DNA of 64,000 nucleotides from Serendipita indica DSM 11827 (Eukaryota; Basidiomycota; Agaricomycetes; Sebacinales; Serendipitaceae): the NCBI GenBank assembly GCA_910890315.1, contig CAJVGD010000052.1, positions 1 through 64,000 of the forward strand, written 5' to 3'. The position numbers and the translations under genes were made by a program. The notes below the pieces were generated by a model that ran no database searches, was not told the DNA's origin, and was given only the letters and a program-made list of their open reading frames with translations. Of the stretch, positions 21,380 through 32,706 are shown piece by piece; the stretch's first letter is position 1, and every line of letters begins with the position of its first letter.

Positions 21380-23511
21380 CTACCATGCGTCATCTCGCTT
21401 CGAACAGGTCTGTAAAATTTCCTGTTCACATTTTGGATAACCCCAGGCTAGTGATTCCAGCGCCGTTAGCGCCAATGCTTTCTGCGGATTGGACACGCGA
21501 AAAGCCTTGGGGTTACATGACTGCAACACCCGCACACATCTCGAGCATTCTGGCCTGGATCAAAATAAGTCACCCCAGTAAAGCCTTACCTCGAGCGATT
21601 ACTCACCGATCCACATCGAGAATTGCCTCCAAATGCCCTACCCACGGAAGCTGCTTAAACGGTGGGAGGTCGACCATCTCTCCATTCATTATATGACGGA
21701 TGATCTGTGCAAAGTGCCTGGGGCATGTACCAGGGAGCTTGAGTAGGCCAATACGAGATATTCTCCTATCACGGAGGCTGCGACGCCTGAGCATGATGAT
21801 GAAGAAGACATCCCATTCGGGCAAGTTGATAAAATTCTAGCTCGCTCAAGAGGGGGAGACTCGTCGGATTGAGTGCGAGATCCACACAGAACCTAGTTCC
21901 TCCGCCAATATCTGCGACATTGTCGGTGCCTTGCCCTCCTTGGAATACTAAGCGTTTCAAGTAATTAAATGAAAGGCTCTTCCAGCGGATGAAGATGCTT
22001 TTGATAACGAGGAGCTTGAGCTGTGGCCAGTCGTTCGGATCAAGATCGTTTGGATAATGGACTGCAAGCAGGCTGATGGGCATGCATTCGATGAGAGTGA
22101 GGTCGGTGGCGTGATGGGAACGAAGCAAAAGGGGTCGACTACTGGTCATATAATGTCAAATTTCCACACTCTTCACTGAAGGTGCTAAGAGGTGAAAGTA
22201 TGCTTCTTTTATGGGTAAATTGTCGATCTTCAGCTCAATATTCAGCTTTTCGAGGTAGTGGAATCCAGTATGACCAATTATTTGGGTTGTTTGCGCTCAA
22301 GTAAAGAAGTAGAGCTCCAATTCTCTCACATTTGGAACGGCCCGGTGCCAAAGGAATGCATGCTCACTAAACACATTGTCTGTTTCTCGAGTAATATGAG
22401 CCTTCTGACTGAATAGTTCGATTGTATGGGTGTACCAGGTTCGTATCTACCTTCTGGTCCGTCGTATATGGAGATCCGGAGATCTTCAAGTCGTTGCCAC
22501 TTGTGCAGCAAAGACAGAAACTCGCACATAAGTCTGGGAGTGACGTTGATGCCTAGCTCCACAAGGTTCTCCACCGTACGTTCCAAGAGGTTAAAGGGGA
22601 TACTCAGCTCATTGCTATTCCAAAGTCTTCTCCATTGGAGTTGCGAGGCTCCGTCGCCTTGGCCACTTTGAGCACCCCACACCATATCGACATCAGCCAA
22701 TTTTGTCACCTTCTCGAGATAAGGCATCGCTATGTCAAGGGGAGCAGTGACTATGATCGTCTCGAGTGTCGGGCTCGAAAGTTTTCCAAGTTCGTCTACA
22801 TCAAGGGTCACATATAGCTCCTTGAGATAGTTATTACTCAACACGAGCTTTTGATGTTCGCAACGGAGCCCCGACTTTCATGGTTGCAGTGATTCCCAGC
22901 GTATCGCAGATTGGATAGAGGTAAGACCGCGTGAAACACCTTACTCCACTTAAACATCAGCCTTTGCTCACTTTTGTCAACATATTTAGTCTCTGAGTCC
23001 CACCGAAGTTGTTGGATGTGGTGAAGGGCAGTTGAATAAGGGTACACGAATATCATCCAGAGAATTTGCCCTCCATAAAGCCTAAATCAGCGCTAAGAGG
23101 GTGTTTTCGGATGGTGCAAAGCATTTGAGAACGCGCTCCCCTGTGTAATCGGCGTTTCCGACCAGCTCGATAGAAGTCCCAGAGACATGGAAACACTTCT
23201 ACTATCCGTTTCCATCTCTTACTGACGTGGGTGAGACGCGAAACGAGCACGTAGTAATGGAGCCACTCGTCCCGAACCAGCATCGCCTCCTTAAGAATAA
23301 CCTCCAAAATCTCCAAAGGGAAGTAGAGAAGTGGACCTAGCAGAGTACGTGACGGTTCACGATGTCGCTCGCTCTCGCTACAAGTTGCGTGTTTGTTTGT
23401 CGTACATTGCGGCTGGTGACCATCCTCGGAGACGGGAGTGAGCAAGGATATGCGTTTTATCTCAATATCGGGCTGCCCGGAGACCATGAGTAGTTTTCCT
23501 TCATTGTCCAT
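21380..23511 (-). pseudogene. F-box/leucine-rich-type protein, decayed copy
   Basis: It starts at 23511 with about 50 disordered residues, then an F-box-like segment (LLYFPLEILEVILKEAMLV, followed by a helical VSRLTHVSKRWKRIVE). The remainder aligns with the neighbouring gene at 23.7-25.7 kb but changes frame repeatedly: near 23060, near 22850, after about 22330, and near 21810. Part of the leucine-rich middle is missing. The C-terminal block with CSRCVRVLQSC ends at 21380. At least four lesions make it a pseudogene. The intact family would be an SCF ubiquitin-ligase substrate adaptor with an F-box and degenerate LRRs. Confidence 0.7.
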
Positions 23512-23652
23512 GATGTAAGCGCTTGGTCCAACTTGTTTTCAGCTGACAAAGTAAGCTCAGGATTTATTTACTCTCTAACGGATTCAATCAATACAATTGC
23601 TTGTGTATGCGACTGTGCTTGGCCCAGATTGTAACACATCGAAATCCCCTTC

Positions 23653-25695
23653 TCATGCATCCCTCTGACTGCTACAGAACCTGCGTCGTCCTAATTTACA
23701 CCCTACCACCCATGTAGACCATGAAGCATCTCGTTGTATCCATGTACTTAGAATTTCTTGCTCTGTGCTGGGATAGTCCGTCGCTTGTGCCCGTAAAGTA
23801 GCCACAGCTGGGATGGTGTCCTCCTTGGCTAGTGCCGCCTCCGCCTCTTCGGTACACGTTGCTAGCACACGAATACATCTAGCACATCCTGCTCTGTTAC
23901 ACGACGTCAGCTCTAATAGAGTGTCCCATGAATGTCTCACCGATTCAAATCCAGAACTGAATCTATATCTTCGGCCCAGGAAAGTCGCTTGTACGGTGGT
24001 AGGTCCATGGGCTTGCCATCCAGCAAGCCGAGTATAAGGGATGCGATCCATTTAGGGTACGTTGGTCGTAGTCTAACTACGGCTATCTTTGATATCCCAT
24101 TGTTAGTAGGGAATTGGTTGCGCCGTCTGAGCATGATGAAAAAAATGTCCCACTCCGGCAAGGAACCAAAATCTACTTCCGCCAAGCGTGGAAGATTTGG
24201 AGGATTCGTGGCAAGTTCCCAGCAGAACCGTGTCCCCCCACCCACATCAGCTGTGAGGTCATCACCGTGACCTCCTTTAAATGCGATGTGCATCAAATGA
24301 GTAAAAGATTGATCCACAGGGGCAAAACTACTCTTGATAACAAGGGACACAAGTTGCGGCCAATCGGTGAATAGAACTGTTCCCGAACGTGCGTGGGAGA
24401 GGTGGTCAATGAGGGTGAGGTGAGTTACAGACGGCGATCGCGGGCGTATTTTTGGTGTTTTGCCATAGTTATCCACAGTTAAAGTGCTTAGTGAATTCAC
24501 ACAAAGTGCCAGTTGCGTCTCGTCCTGTGTGTATTCCGTCCTCAATCGCAATCGGAGAGTTTCGAGCTGGGTAAACCCAGTGGTGGCAAGTGTCTCGAAT
24601 AATTCTTCTCTCCTAGCTCGTGAGATGAACAGCTCTGTTATGTCTGGAGTGACTCGGTGCAGGAGATGTCCTAGACCATTCAGCTGGCTACATTTAATGC
24701 GAAAAAGCGAGAGATGCCGTATCGAATGATTAGCGATAACCCGCTGATTGGAAACATACACTCTTTATTTCCGCCATCTATTGTGAACCAGACTTGCACA
24801 AGACGCGGCCAGCAGTATATGGAACGTAGAAACTCGTATAGATAGCTGGGGTGACCTTCACACTGAGATTTACGAGTTGTGTTGTAGTACGCTCTAGTAG
24901 GGTTCGTGGGGGATCACAGTCGTAGGATTTCCGGAGTGACAGCGTAGTCCAAGGGAGTAACTGGGTGGAAGTAGACTGAAATGGAAAACCGCCGCGTAAG
25001 ACTTCCACATCTTCTAATTGGGTCATTTTTTCGAGATATGGCATGGCTATATTGAGGGATGCTCTGACTGACACTTTCTCAAGAGTCCAACAGGTCAACA
25101 TCCGAAAGTCTTCCTCTCCAAGCGCCATCTCAATGACCTTGAGCTTCCTACCGCTAAAAACGAGCTTCCTTATATCCGCAATCGAGCCCCACTCGTAGCG
25201 ATTGGCACGATTACCGGTATATCGGAGTTCAGGAAGCATGGGTAGCTTTTGAAAGATGCGATCAACTCTCTTCAGATTCTCCCGAGTATTGTGGTTGCTT
25301 ATGACCGAGTCCCAACGAAGCTGATGAATGCGGTCGTGAGCTTTCATCAACAATGCTTGGACGGCGTCCCAAGGAAGTTCACCTCCATAGTTTCGGAAAT
25401 CTACACTGAGCGGAGCCTGGCGAGAAAACGCAGAGCACTTGAGAACGCACGAGTTCGTATAATGGTATGCATCTCCGACGAGCTCAATAGACGTCCAAAG
25501 GAGCGGAATGCTCTCTATGACCAATTTCCATCTCTGAGAGACACAGGTGAGGCGATTGACAAGCTTGAAGCTTTGGTAATGAAACCATTCCTCGCGGACG
25601 AGGGTCGCTTGCTGGAGTATTACCACAGATATCTCTGATGGGAAGTACGAAAGTGGATCTAGACGCAAGTATGATGAACATGCGAGGCGGGCCAT
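23653..25695 (-). CDS. F-box/leucine-rich-type protein (apparent frameshifts)
   Basis: Start ATG at 25695. An F-box-like region (LSYFPSEISVVILQQATLV, then NRLTCVSQRWKLVIESI) is followed by irregular leucine-rich repeats. The last intron (23894-23940) joins DLNR to a Cys-containing tail that ends at 23653. Compared with the upstream tandem copy, the frame slips by one base near 24855 and again near 24740, so the middle reads in a third frame for about 35 codons. It is therefore either a young pseudogene or hit by sequencing indels. Members of this expanded basidiomycete family are presumed SCF adaptors that select proteins for ubiquitination. The substrate is unknown. Confidence 0.65.
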
Positions 25696-25967
25696 GGCTT
25701 TGGTATCTCCTTTGGCTTCAAATCAAGCGATAAGTAGGTAGTTGAGCACACGATCCTCTTCCAGAAATTGGCGGTTTGTATGGTTATTCCTTTCTTTGAA
25801 GTGCGCGTCTTTTTCAAGAACGAGTTCGAGTGCACGTTTTAGTTACCACCGCTGAGGATGATGAGCAAACCTCTGTGGATGCAATGATTCATGAAACTTT
25901 CTTTCAGAGACAATTTGGATTTGCAGCGTTGCAACTTGAACCCACCCACAACGAACCCGATTTCGTC

Positions 25968-26822
25968 ATGGCCGACTCCACAAAGCCAAACGGCAAACCG
26001 ACCATCGTTCGCGCTGTAGCGAAAAAGAGTCCTCAAACAGAACCAGAGAGATTCTCCGTCGTCAATATTGCTCAACAAAATGCATGGCAGGTCCCCATAC
26101 TTGTTCCAATGCTCTACCTCGCTGCTATTCCACTCGCGGAATACGCTGCTCGCCTACGCCTCACCTCGTTCATCATGAACAAGATTGGGCCCCTCGCTCT
26201 CTGGATACTGAGTGGATTCGATTCCAACGCCTGGAACGGCGTCAAAATTGTGAAAAGCGACGGAAACGGAAGTCTGGCGAATAGTGTACTAATTACAAGC
26301 CTATTCTACTCGTTTGTGGTTTATGTCGTCAGTGCCGTGATTAGCATTGCGGGCCAAGCTGCTGGAAACCAGGCTGGGTATCAAAACCACGGTGCGTTGC
26401 TATCAGAGTACGCTGTACTTCCACTGACAGCCTGAAGAGCCGAGAAAGGGAAAGGAAAGCCTTACTGGGTATTGCCACCGTATGGTGTCTGCGCACGCAA
26501 ACTTGATGGAAACGTTCCCTCGTATGATCTACTTTTAATTCACCGCCTAGACGGCTAACCTCTTTTAGTATTTGCCATCTCGGTCTTGTTTACTCAGATG
26601 ATCGCACCGAATAACGAGCACCTTGTCGAACTGGTCTGCCTCCAAGCCTTTGCCAAGGTATGTTGTTCGCTCACGCTTGAGGATTGTCTAATTCAACGTT
26701 GCCAGACATTTATCTACATACCATCGTACATCTCCAATGTTGATCTACCGCGAACCATCAGCCACTTCCTCTCCGTGGGTGCGGCCCTTCGAACGCTCAC
26801 AATACTCGCAATACACGCTTAA
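25968..26822 (+). CDS. MAPEG-type integral membrane protein
   Basis: Exons 25968-26391, 26438-26521, 26569-26657 and 26706-26822 give 237 residues. After a soluble N-terminus of about 45 residues there are several membrane segments. The block NHEPRKGKESLTGYC with RMVSAHANLMETFP and FAISVLF matches the MAPEG pattern (basic residue after the first helix, Ala-His-x-Asn-x-x-Glu-x-Phe-Pro in the second). MAPEG proteins include microsomal glutathione transferases and eicosanoid synthases; most fungal members have no known substrate. The open frame extends upstream to 25830, but the ATG at 25968 fits the family better. No lesion is visible. Confidence 0.82.
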
Positions 26823-26897
26823 ACAGGGAAATAAGCAGGAACCTACAACTGGACGATGTAAACAGTGTAGAGGCGTAATGTATATGTAGCAAAACCT

Positions 26898-29800
26898 TCA
26901 AATGCCTAGCATCTTCCTAAAGTCGTCTTGATTTCGTGGCTTGTTTGAGGTTGGCGCTGCGGAGCCACTCTCCGACGTGCCCGAAGGAGCACTTTGCTCT
27001 CCTCTACCTCTGGCTGAGCGCATTCCAATACCGGGCCTTCCACGGCCTCGTCCACGAGACGGTCCACCACCTCGAGGTTGGGACTGAAGTTCTCTATCTT
27101 TCATTTCCGTATCGCCTTGACTCTTAGACGCCGCCGGAATTGGGGGAGGCGGCATCAACTCTCGATCAGACTTTGCTCGAGCATGCGAGTCGGATGTCCC
27201 CCGTGCCATCCCACGCCCTCGTCCACGGCCACGGTACGCGACGGTAGAAGAGCGGCCTTCTTCAGACAGGGTAATCGTATGGCCTTGAAACTCTAGAGTA
27301 GGGTGTTCCAGCACCAGGCGTCCAGCATCCTATAAGAGTCGTAAATATCTTTCCCGGTTCGTTAATGCGAGTTAAACGCTCACCGCGATACTGGGAAGTT
27401 CCACGACGGCCTCGTTGATGTCTTCAATGACAATCACACGCACAACCTGCACGACTTTTTCCAATGCTTGTTGAAGCAATGGCTCCTGCGTATCCTTCGG
27501 CAGATTTTTGATCCTCACAGAACGCGCTGCTGCCTCTGCTTTGGCGGCCGGTGCTTGTCTGCCCATAGTGTTAATAGGCTTGCAACGACTACGCAACTAC
27601 GACTTACGGAGCACGACTCGGCTTGGTATCTGCCATCGTGACTGCAAGCCGGCGATTCTTGAGAAGATGATTGTTGAGGACAAGCGCCTTCTGCGCTGCT
27701 TCCTTTACGCCGTTCAATGCGTCTTCATGTACAATCCCGAGGACATACCTCGGTTTCAAACTCGACAAACGCTGTCTGATTGTTATTCGCTGCTGGAATG
27801 AGGCGAACGTCCTTGAGGGTTCCATGCTGCCCCGGAGTGAGATTCTGTTCTTCGCAGAAAAGGAAGCTGGGACATACAGCAGAGAATAACTTCTCTAAGT
27901 CAGCTTTCGTGACGGATTTCACCACCCCAGTCACACGCAACTCGCGGGCTCCAGCGTCAGTCCGCTGTTGCTTTCGAGCAGGATCAGATACCAGCACAAC
28001 AAGGCGCAAACCAGGTTCGGTTTCGCGACCAGCAAGTGAAAGAGCGGCTTGCGCTGCACTCTACTTAGGTGTCAGAGGGAGCGACCAATGATCAAAGTAC
28101 CTACCGCTTTGGTGTACTGCACATAACAGAATCTTCGCGTAGTTTTGATTCGCTTCGAGGGCCATCGGATGTCCAGAATCGTGCCAAACTACGCGATTCA
28201 GCCTCTTGTTACACCTGATAGAATATAGGCGCACCTCGTCAAACAGCTGCCGCATTTCCGCGTCATCCATCCCTTCCCGAAAGTTGGTGACATACAAGGT
28301 TGAATGCCAAGCAACTTCTACCGAAACCTCGACGCCATGAATCCGTTTCTTATCTTTGGTGAGTGCCGCAGGGATCGATTCCTGACTCGCGTGAGAAATT
28401 ACTTCGCCAAACTTTGTAAAACATACTTTTTCCATAAATTCCACGGTCGCCACCAGCTCATTGGGCAGCTCTTTGACAGCGACTTCACGGATTTCACCGC
28501 ACTGAGTACGCTTAGCATCAATCACAGCCAATGAGAAAACGTACATCTTTGAATAGATTTCGAACGTCGATCTCTGTCGTCTTACTCGGTAGTTGGGACA
28601 CCAACACCGTTGTCCGTTCTCGGTCTCTGTGCAGAGGTAAGTTTTTATAGTAAACTGAGCAAGGGGAACTTGCCGCTTGAGAGCAGCTTCTGCACCAGCT
28701 TGAGACTTTGGCGGGCTAGATGCAGCAACATCCATCTCTGTTGACTCCGCAGGCCCGTCCGGACGCGGCTTCTTGGGCGAGTGCGCATCTACCACAATCT
28801 CATCTTCACTTCGCTTGCGCTTCAGCGGTCGATCAATGACTGCTGCGTGCGTAGCGTCTACTTCCATGTGACCATTCGCCTGGGCCATCGAGCCCATACC
28901 ATTCGAGGCATGCTCAACCAACGCACTCGCCGGGACGTGCCCTTGAGAGACTGGGATCTGAGCATACGCCTGGGCCTGCCATGCTTTTTGTCGCCGTGCG
29001 TCTTCGCGCCGCTTAAAGTCCTTGGTAGCGGAGAGTGCATGCTCAATCTCCTCCAAAGACCCAAACTGGTACTCAAAGGACACCCATCGTTCCCAGATCA
29101 TCTCTGGCCAATCCAAGCCTTTGCGTTGGCTAGCGTCCTTGAAGACCCGTCGAGCCTCGACGATTTGATTTGCGGAGCTATGAGGAGTTGAGCGTTGAGA
29201 TCCGCTGAAAGAACGTCACACACATTAAGCGATCAACATAGTTTAGCCATGCAAGGTACGATGTCTTGTAAAACTTGCACGCAGAATTGAGAGTTTCAAG
29301 CCCACTCTCAGGGATTCCAAGGCTGGAGTACTGAAAAGAGTCAGCGTCGAGCGAAGAAGAGGGGCAAAACCTACGAATGCCGATAAAAACATTTCCAATC
29401 TCATCTTGGGGTCGCCGCCCTCCTTTTGCCGTATAGTAGCTATGGCTTCTTCGAGTACCTGGATGATCTCGCCCATCTGATCCTGGTCTACTGAATATGA
29501 GAATGCATGAAGGAGCTTTCGGGAAACCGTACCAATCGCGGTTTCTTCCCCTTCTTGTATAAAGACACGTCGCTTGCCCCACGATGCCCGAGAAATGGCG
29601 ACCACGACCAAGTCCTCTATGCTGTTCTGGAGAAGATTCATTGCGACAAGTCTCGAATAAATGTCTGGATATGCACTCGTCAATCAAGCTCAGCTTTATG
29701 AACGAATTCCTACCGGGTACAGTCTCCGTGGAGTTCGCCTCTTCTGTCTCCATGTCTTCCGAGGATGATGAATTGACCCTTTCGATTTCCCTCATGTAAA

Positions 29801-31202
29801 AGGACCAAGCCTCTCCATGCTCCGGTATGCAGCGCGTCGCTCGTTTCGCAAGTGTTGACAATTGAGACCTCTCCTCGTCTTTGAGTGTCTTTTGCTACTA
29901 AAAATTAATAAAAGAAGACACAAGAAGCGTCTCACATACGTTATAGACCAAGTACTCCATCCACAAATCGTAGAGATTCTGTTCCGCCGCTTGTAGATGG
30001 TGCTTTATTGTATCTGATTCGTCACCCAATATTTGCGAAAGATACGTCCACCGTTCTCTTGCTGCACACTCCAGAGCCCGCTCGTACACCGCAGAAATGA
30101 ATCGCATCTGCGGCTTCTTCGCCTTGAGTTCCCAATCGAGATATTGCCTCCACTCGCGAGACCCCCCATTTTCCGCGCGGAGGTCCAATTGCTCGCGAAC
30201 GCGTTTTGGGTTTCCTTCGCGCCATGTGAGCTGTTTGAGTGGTAGCTCTTTGGTTTTGGTGGCGTTGATAAGACGCTCTTCGTATTCTTCTGGTGGATAG
30301 TATGTTGAGACGAACGGGGAGTACATGTCGCTTGTGGACGTGTAATCTGCGACGAAGTCAACTTTACCCAAAGTTATAGAGGATACGTACTGCTATGTGG
30401 TTGTCGTAGGCGCGAGAGAAACATGTCGTTGATTCTCTGAACAGCTTCATCCCTCTCCGAGGAGCCTTCGGCAATAGTTTCCAGTCGTTCGAGCTCCCAT
30501 GCGGCCCAGAGATCCCATACTTGATGGCTCTTCAACCGCCCATGAGTAACTATTCCGGCTGAGTATGGAAGCATACCTTTGAAATGCTCTGGGAGGCCAT
30601 GGTCGAAATGGCCTGTAATTCCTCTCGCACACTCTCCTCGTTCCAGAACTGCGTGGCACTCCCTCCTTCGCTCCTCGCATGCGCATTGAGATCAATAAGG
30701 GACTGGGCTTGAAACCTGAGGATTGGGATCGCTAAATCTCCATCAGCCCTTCACCCCCAAGCAATATCGAATCCACAAACACAAATAATCATTCCTCGAC
30801 GCGTGAAATAGCCCAAGGAGAGCTTGAGCATCTTCTTCCGATCCAGACTCCTTCAATGCAGACACCTTGAACTGGAGCAACGGCAACCACACATCTTTGA
30901 GATGGAGTAAGTCAGCAATGATCTTTGGTAGACTTGCAAAAAGCGTTGTTCTAGCGCACATATGTCGGCTGCTGGAGATGGAAAGACTCACCAGACGTTG
31001 CACCGACGGCACTGACCATCATCCCTCGCACTTCGGCAGCCAAACCACCTCCCTCACTCGATGTTTTACTCTCAGCATGTCCATTGGTATCAGTTGAGGT
31101 GGTTGTATCTTGTTGTGCGCAGAGTTGGATACATTTTGGATAGTTTTTGATGTCGTATGGACTGTTGCTGACGACTTCGAGCGCTGCAGAGATATCTTCC
31201 AT
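26898..31202 (-). CDS. PRP24: U4/U6 snRNA recycling factor, PRP24/SART3 type
   Basis: A multi-exon gene. The N-terminal half (about 31202 to 29180) is made of HAT repeats (for example YLDWELKAKKPQMRF and ERALECAARERW). A middle Lys/Arg-rich linker with a nuclear-localisation-like RPLKRKRSEDE lies near 28800. RRM1 (STLYVTNFREGMDD ... RFCYVQY), RRM2 (RELRVTGVVKSVTK) and RRM3 (RSVRIKNLPKDTQE) follow between 28360 and 27300, then an RGG-like tail. The protein ends in DDFRKMLGI, the Lsm-interaction motif. It re-anneals U4 and U6 snRNAs after splicing, in the nucleus. The HAT plus RRM combination is of SART3 type; yeast Prp24 has RRMs only. Exons 1 and 2 (30992-31202, and from 30894) were checked in frame. 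Confidence 0.9.
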
Positions 31203-31449
31203 CTTTCTTGATTCAACTTTGTGCAGTCGTGGCGTGTCAATCCAAGGGTCTGCCACCGGACACGGCGGTGGAAGAGTTCAAGTCGACGCGGCTTGGACCA
31301 AGCCTTTGGATTCAGAAACAAGCAAAGACGGGATCAACGTATATCAAAGTAGTCAAACTACATTATACGGATCCACGAACAACAAGAAACCAAGAAAACT
31401 GAACAAAACTGCGAGGGGTAACACGAAGAGGAGCAAAAGAAACAGATTC

Positions 31450-32411
31450 TCAGAGCGCCTGCCGACCCAACACCGTCAAGCAAAGGGCAATGAAAATCTG
31501 CCCAAGGCCGACATCCCCCACCAATCGCCGATGCATGCTCACCGTTCCGCCATTGAGATCTGTAGCGGACACGGAATTGGCACTGGACGGACTACTCGAC
31601 CGTGTCTGTGTGCTGGATCCGGAGCCAGTGGGATTGGACGTCGAGAGGCTGATGAGGATGGTGGACCCCGTGCTGACGCCATTACTCGTCGTCGTGGGTC
31701 GTTGGCCAGTGTAGACAATCGTTACGGAAGGTGTAGGTACTGCGTCGATGCCTGTGGGAGTTGCAGAGTATCCTTGATGGAAGCACGAGTCTCGGAGGGC
31801 TGGAATGGGTTTAGCGAATGCCACAAAGAACGTGAATTGGATGCGTACCAGTATAGTCAGCCAAGACGGTCGCACCCGTATTCCCATTTGCAGAATTACA
31901 TGACGCGCAGCTGAGCGACAAAGTGGTGAGCAATGAACGGTAAAGAAGATCTGGTGACTTACTTGTAGATGTCCTGAAGGTACGTCTCCTTGCACTGACA
32001 CGCAACGTCCGAACTATTGCACGTAGGAAAATCACACTCGTACTTGCATTGCTTGATAAAGTCGGTGCAGAATGTAGACAGTTGCCCAAGACCCTGGGCG
32101 ACCGTGGCAGAGTGTGTTTGCAGACAACTCGTGCAAGAAGAATAATCCAACTCGGGAAGCCCGTGACAAAGACACGCAGTCGAGCCCGAAGAGTTTCCAG
32201 AGCTCGAGTACTCTGCAATGCAACTCGCGCCGAGATCGAGGCTATAATAGCCGACAAATAACGCCATTAGCATGAGGAAGATATGGAAGTGGGAGACATA
32301 CAGCTGCTGACAACTCTGCATGCAAACCTGGGGAGTCTGGCCTGGGTCAAACTGAGCACAGACGACCAAGAAATGGGAAACCAAGGCAATTAAAACGAGA
32401 ATAAACTGCAT
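31450..32411 (-). CDS. Secreted Cys-rich, probably GPI-anchored protein
   Basis: Exons 32302-32411, 31963-32241, 31849-31910 and 31450-31799 give 266 residues. The first 20 residues are a signal peptide ending at VCAQ. The mature N-terminal half holds many cysteines in pairs (CMQSC, CLCHG, CTSCLQ, CKYEC, CQCKE, CASC). A long Ser/Thr-rich stretch follows, the type that is O-glycosylated. The end is a hydrophobic tail (GLGQIFIALCLTVLG), which suggests a GPI-anchor signal. This layout resembles CFEM and related cell-wall proteins, but I do not see the exact eight-Cys CFEM pattern. A cell-surface location is inferred. Confidence 0.7.
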
Positions 32412-32706
32412 TTTCTTCGTGATCACGGCCGTAGAAAGTGTCTGTTGTGGAACGGAGACAGCAATGGTCGGAGACTCCCCACAACAAAGAGTGCAAACGA
32501 GCGTTTCTACTTGGAAAAAGGAACGTTGCACAGCAGCTTGTAGGGCGAGCTGCAGGCCGCAACACAAAGGGACACGGAGTGGGTGGCGAGGACGAAGGTT
32601 GTGGGATCAAAGTGGCGAGCGTCCCCGTTTCGCAGCGACCACGCAGGTGGAGAAAAAAAGAGATACAATTAAGTTAGGCAAATAGACAGCAAGGTTTATC
32701 CAGAGA

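Noticed and set aside
30710-30765. Apparent frameshift between exons 2 and 3 of PRP24
   Set aside because: The acceptor gcccag just downstream gives a normal 52-bp intron in phase 0, so no lesion is needed.
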